Position numbers and translations under genes: made by a program
Notes under the pieces: model-generated
Database searches by the model: none
What the model saw: only the letters and a program-made list of their open reading frames with translations
What the model was told of the DNA's origin: nothing
Shown here: positions 6,699-8,352 of the stretch, piece after piece
Layout: the number at the start of each line of letters is the position of its first letter
How positions within the stretch are numbered: position 1 is the stretch's first letter
Assembly (NCBI GenBank): GCA_036398175.1
Contig: DASWHL010000058.1
Span: 1 to 8,352 of the forward strand
Source of the DNA: JAOTWJ01 sp036398175
GTDB taxonomy: Bacteria > Gemmatimonadota > Gemmatimonadetes > Gemmatimonadales > GWC2-71-9
Direction of reading: 5' to 3'
Length of the DNA: 8,352 bases

Positions 6699-8030
6699 TC
6701 AGCGGACCCTCCCCGGCGTCGCGCTCGGGGATAGGGTGAAGTCGTTCGCGGTGGCCATGGTACGCTGCAGCAAGTGCTGCCCACCCGGCAGAACCGTGAA
6801 GAGCCGCCGTTCGATTGTACTTGTCGTCGTTGTACCAGGGAAAAAGCCGCCTGGGCGACGATCGAAGACCGTGCTGATCCAGGCCGGACACTGGGCTGGT
6901 ACCGTCGCCTCTGCCGCGGGCTGGTACGCGCTGGCAAACACATCCAGGACCTTCGCCCGAGGAATCCGCACGGCGGAGATGCCCTGCGGCGGGATGCGGG
7001 CTGACGGCAGCGACGCGAGGTCAACACCGTCGGCGATGTAGTAGATCCCCGCGCCAGCGAAGAACAGCCCGTGTCCGGGAAATGCGAGGAACTCTCCGCG
7101 CGGTCCGACCTGCAGGAGATTCGGCACGTCCGGATTGTCCACGTCGGTCGAGCCGATGAACTCGAAGGTGGCGTACGACAGGTCCGGCAGGCGTTCATCC
7201 ACCTGCGCGTGATTCACGGCATCGGTCGCCAGCACGGCGGTCGCGCCGGGCGGAAGCGGGTGCGTCTGTCCGTCGCCCGGGATACGCCAGATGTACTGCG
7301 ACCATAGTCCTAGGGAGTCGAGCTGGAACGGCGCGCCTTCCTCGCAGGTGACAGGATTGGGACTCGCGCTGTAGTCTCGGATGATGTGCAGGCCCAGCCC
7401 CATCAACTTCTGGTCGAGATAAATGATCGTGTCGCCGTTGTTGTACAGCTCGATGAACATCGCGAACGGATACCCGTAACCGTCCACCGGGATCTGCCCC
7501 GGGAACACCTCACTGATCACCAGCGAGCCCCGCCGGCCTGCCACCACCCCCACCACGCTCGTGTCCGAGGGCCCCTCCACCGTCACCAACGCCCCGCCCC
7601 CAAACCCGCTCACGTCCCGGTCCGCACTGTCCAGCCCCTCCGCTTCTCCCACCCCCAGCAACCGCAACACCAACACCTGGTACAGCCCCGGCAACAGGTT
7701 CTCGAACGTCACCCGCCCCGCGCCGTCCGTCGTGTCCGTCACGCCCCCGTCCGCCCCCGTCGTCCGCACCGCCGTCACCGCCGCCCCCGCCAACACCCCT
7801 CCGGGCGAGCCCAGCGCCGCCGCCACCGCCGAGTCCGCCGGCTCCACGTCCACTTCCACCACCAGCACCGCGCGCTGTACCGTCCCCCCCACCGTCGTAT
7901 CCTGTCCGCTTTCCCCCGGCCGCACGAACGTCGTCTCTGAGACGCACCCCAGCCCCAGGGCCAGGACCGCGAGTCCGCAGCCCGCGCCGAGGATGCCATC
8001 TCTGACGTGACGAAGCAGATCGGCGTGCAC
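6699..8030 (-). CDS. Predicted exported lipoprotein, Ig/CNA-B-like plus DUF4876 (lamin-tail-like) domains
   Basis: The 443-residue protein starts at a GTG 5 nt after AAGGAG. A hydrophobic segment (about 12-28) ends at C29 (LALGLGC), a lipoprotein-like site though the residue at -3 is Gly instead of the usual Leu/Val. Residues about 50-125 (VLVVEVDVEPADSAV, then DGAGRVTFENLLPGLYQVLV) match a Cna-B/carboxypeptidase-regulatory Ig-like sandwich. From about 168 onward, GSLVISEVFPGQ and AMFIELYNNGDTIIYLDQK match the start of a lamin-tail-like fold of the DUF4876 type, continuing to the C-terminus. In Bacteroidota, DUF4876 proteins occur beside TonB receptors and DUF6850 barrels, and both are present here, which supports the call; this is family knowledge, not a search. 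It lies convergent to the peptide gene, with its own promoter region. Likely role: a surface-exposed binding partner of the receptor. Codons 1 to about 175 are far more G-rich than the rest. Confidence 0.77.
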   Translation of the reverse strand: MHADLLRHVRDGILGAGCGLAVLALGLGCVSETTFVRPGESGQDTTVGGTVQRAVLVVEVDVEPADSAVAAALGSPGGVLAGAAVTAVRTTGADGGVTDTTDGAGRVTFENLLPGLYQVLVLRLLGVGEAEGLDSADRDVSGFGGGALVTVEGPSDTSVVGVVAGRRGSLVISEVFPGQIPVDGYGYPFAMFIELYNNGDTIIYLDQKLMGLGLHIIRDYSASPNPVTCEEGAPFQLDSLGLWSQYIWRIPGDGQTHPLPPGATAVLATDAVNHAQVDERLPDLSYATFEFIGSTDVDNPDVPNLLQVGPRGEFLAFPGHGLFFAGAGIYYIADGVDLASLPSARIPPQGISAVRIPRAKVLDVFASAYQPAAEATVPAQCPAWISTVFDRRPGGFFPGTTTTSTIERRLFTVLPGGQHLLQRTMATANDFTLSPSATPGRVR

Positions 8031-8035
8031 CGCCG

Positions 8036-8041
8036 CTCCTT
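8036..8041 (-). promoter_or_regulatory. Ribosome binding site of the DUF4876-like gene
   Basis: AAGGAG lies 5 nt before the GTG codon at 8030. It decides this start, which also places the hydrophobic leader and C29 at the right distance from the N-terminus. Confidence 0.75.
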
Positions 8042-8061
8042 GGTCGTGCGTTCCGGCCGAA

Positions 8062-8116
8062 ACCGTCCTTGTATTTTACACCCTGTCGCCGCACGGAACA
8101 CCCCTTCAAGGACGGT
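8062..8116 (-). promoter_or_regulatory. Promoter region of the DUF4876-like gene bracketed by a 10-bp inverted repeat
   Basis: The only AT-rich island of this region gives TAAAAT (8073-8078, minus strand), a good -10 box about 36 nt before the ribosome site and start. The -35 position (8096-8101, GTGTTC) is poor, which suggests an activator. ACCGTCCTTG (8062-8071) and its exact reverse complement (8107-8116) enclose the promoter with a 35-bp spacer. The arms could bind a dimeric regulator or pair in the DNA. Confidence 0.5.
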
Positions 8117-8140
8117 GTCGCGTTTTTCGGCGACGTGTCG
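8114..8140. promoter_or_regulatory. GTGTCG repeat motif upstream of the DUF4876-like promoter
   Basis: GGTGTCGCGTTT (8114-8125) and CGTGTCG (8134-8140) repeat the arrangement seen at 5703-5730. The motif centre is about 61 bp upstream of the start point predicted from the TAAAAT box, a usual place for an activator site. The remainder of 8141-8211 holds no gene; GTGGGG-A-CCCCAC at 8165-8177 is a further short palindrome. Confidence 0.35.
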
Positions 8141-8211
8141 TGGACGGCGGCGTTCATTGCGCTTGTGGGGACCCCACTCCCACCCGCAGCGAGGATGCGG
8201 ACGCGACAACC

Positions 8212-8352
8212 CCGGCGTTCCCGGTGCTCACGCGACGGGACGCGCGCGTCCCGCAGGTGCCTGGAAAGGCCATCGCGGTGATCGGCGTCCGGCGCGCGGG
8301 GAAGACCTGCTTCCTGTGGCAGCACCTCGCCGGCTACCTCAGCGTGGCAGGC
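8212..8352. repeat. Right copy of the 141-bp terminal direct repeat
   Basis: This is identical to positions 1-141. It carries the GTG (8224) and Walker A part of the ATPase remnant in the plus orientation and stops, with the window, just before the point where the left copy shifts frame. If the contig is circular it is the same DNA as the left copy and should not be annotated twice. Confidence 0.95.

Noticed and set aside
7561..7610. G-quadruplex in the coding strand of the lipoprotein gene
   Set aside because: Three G-runs lie close together but the fourth is separated by a loop that is too long for a canonical quadruplex; retained only as part of the composition finding.
7386..8010. Plus-strand frames rich in His, Pro, Ser and Thr opposite the lipoprotein gene
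   Set aside because: These are by-products of the C-rich strand; the minus strand has a ribosome site, a leader with C29 and domain matches.
1..8352. Plasmid or phage genome
   Set aside because: There are no replication, partition, mobilisation, capsid, terminase or integrase genes; circular ends alone do not prove autonomy.

Overview
The window is GC-rich bacterial DNA with five intact protein genes, one small peptide gene and one broken ATPase gene fragment. I see no rRNA, tRNA, CRISPR array, transposase, integrase or replication gene. The protein style suggests Gemmatimonadota or a near relative: a large TonB-dependent receptor with an N-terminal carboxypeptidase-regulatory-like domain, Ala/Arg/Gly-rich proteins, an AraC-type regulator with a degenerate N-terminal domain, and a short Cys-rich exported peptide. 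This assignment is an inference from family resemblance.

The first 141 bases (1-141) are identical to the last 141 (8212-8352). This is what a looped contig from a k=141 assembly looks like, so the molecule or repeat unit would be 8211 bp. Without any replication or mobilisation gene, an independent plasmid is not demonstrated. A tandem chromosomal duplication, an excised circle or an assembly loop are equally open.

Layout: (1) 1-291, a truncated and frameshifted P-loop ATPase remnant holding an 18-bp perfect palindrome, then a hairpin. (2) 5548 down to 292 on the minus strand, an apparent three-gene operon: AraC-type regulator, TonB-dependent receptor, and a predicted outer-membrane beta-barrel protein resembling DUF6850. 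The gaps are 17 nt and then an ATGA start/stop overlap. (3) 5549-5772, a divergent intergenic region with a palindrome next to the regulator and repeated GTGTCG motifs. (4) 5773-6590 on the plus strand, a membrane-anchored thioredoxin-fold protein with a CPYC motif, followed 2 nt later by a 68-residue precursor whose mature part has eight cysteines. (5) 8030 down to 6699 on the minus strand, a predicted surface lipoprotein with an Ig/CNA-B-like region and a lamin-tail/DUF4876-like C-terminal region. (6) 8031-8211, its promoter region.

Taken together, the window looks like one envelope system. An outer-membrane receptor, a companion barrel and an exported lipoprotein of a type known mainly as neighbours in Bacteroidota sit with a local regulator, a periplasm-facing disulfide oxidoreductase and a small disulfide-rich or metal-binding peptide. 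The thioredoxin-peptide pair is the most novel element. My working hypothesis is that the thioredoxin-fold protein folds or maintains the peptide, and that the peptide is a ligand, carrier or effector connected to the receptor complex. Nothing in the sequence shows the transported substrate.
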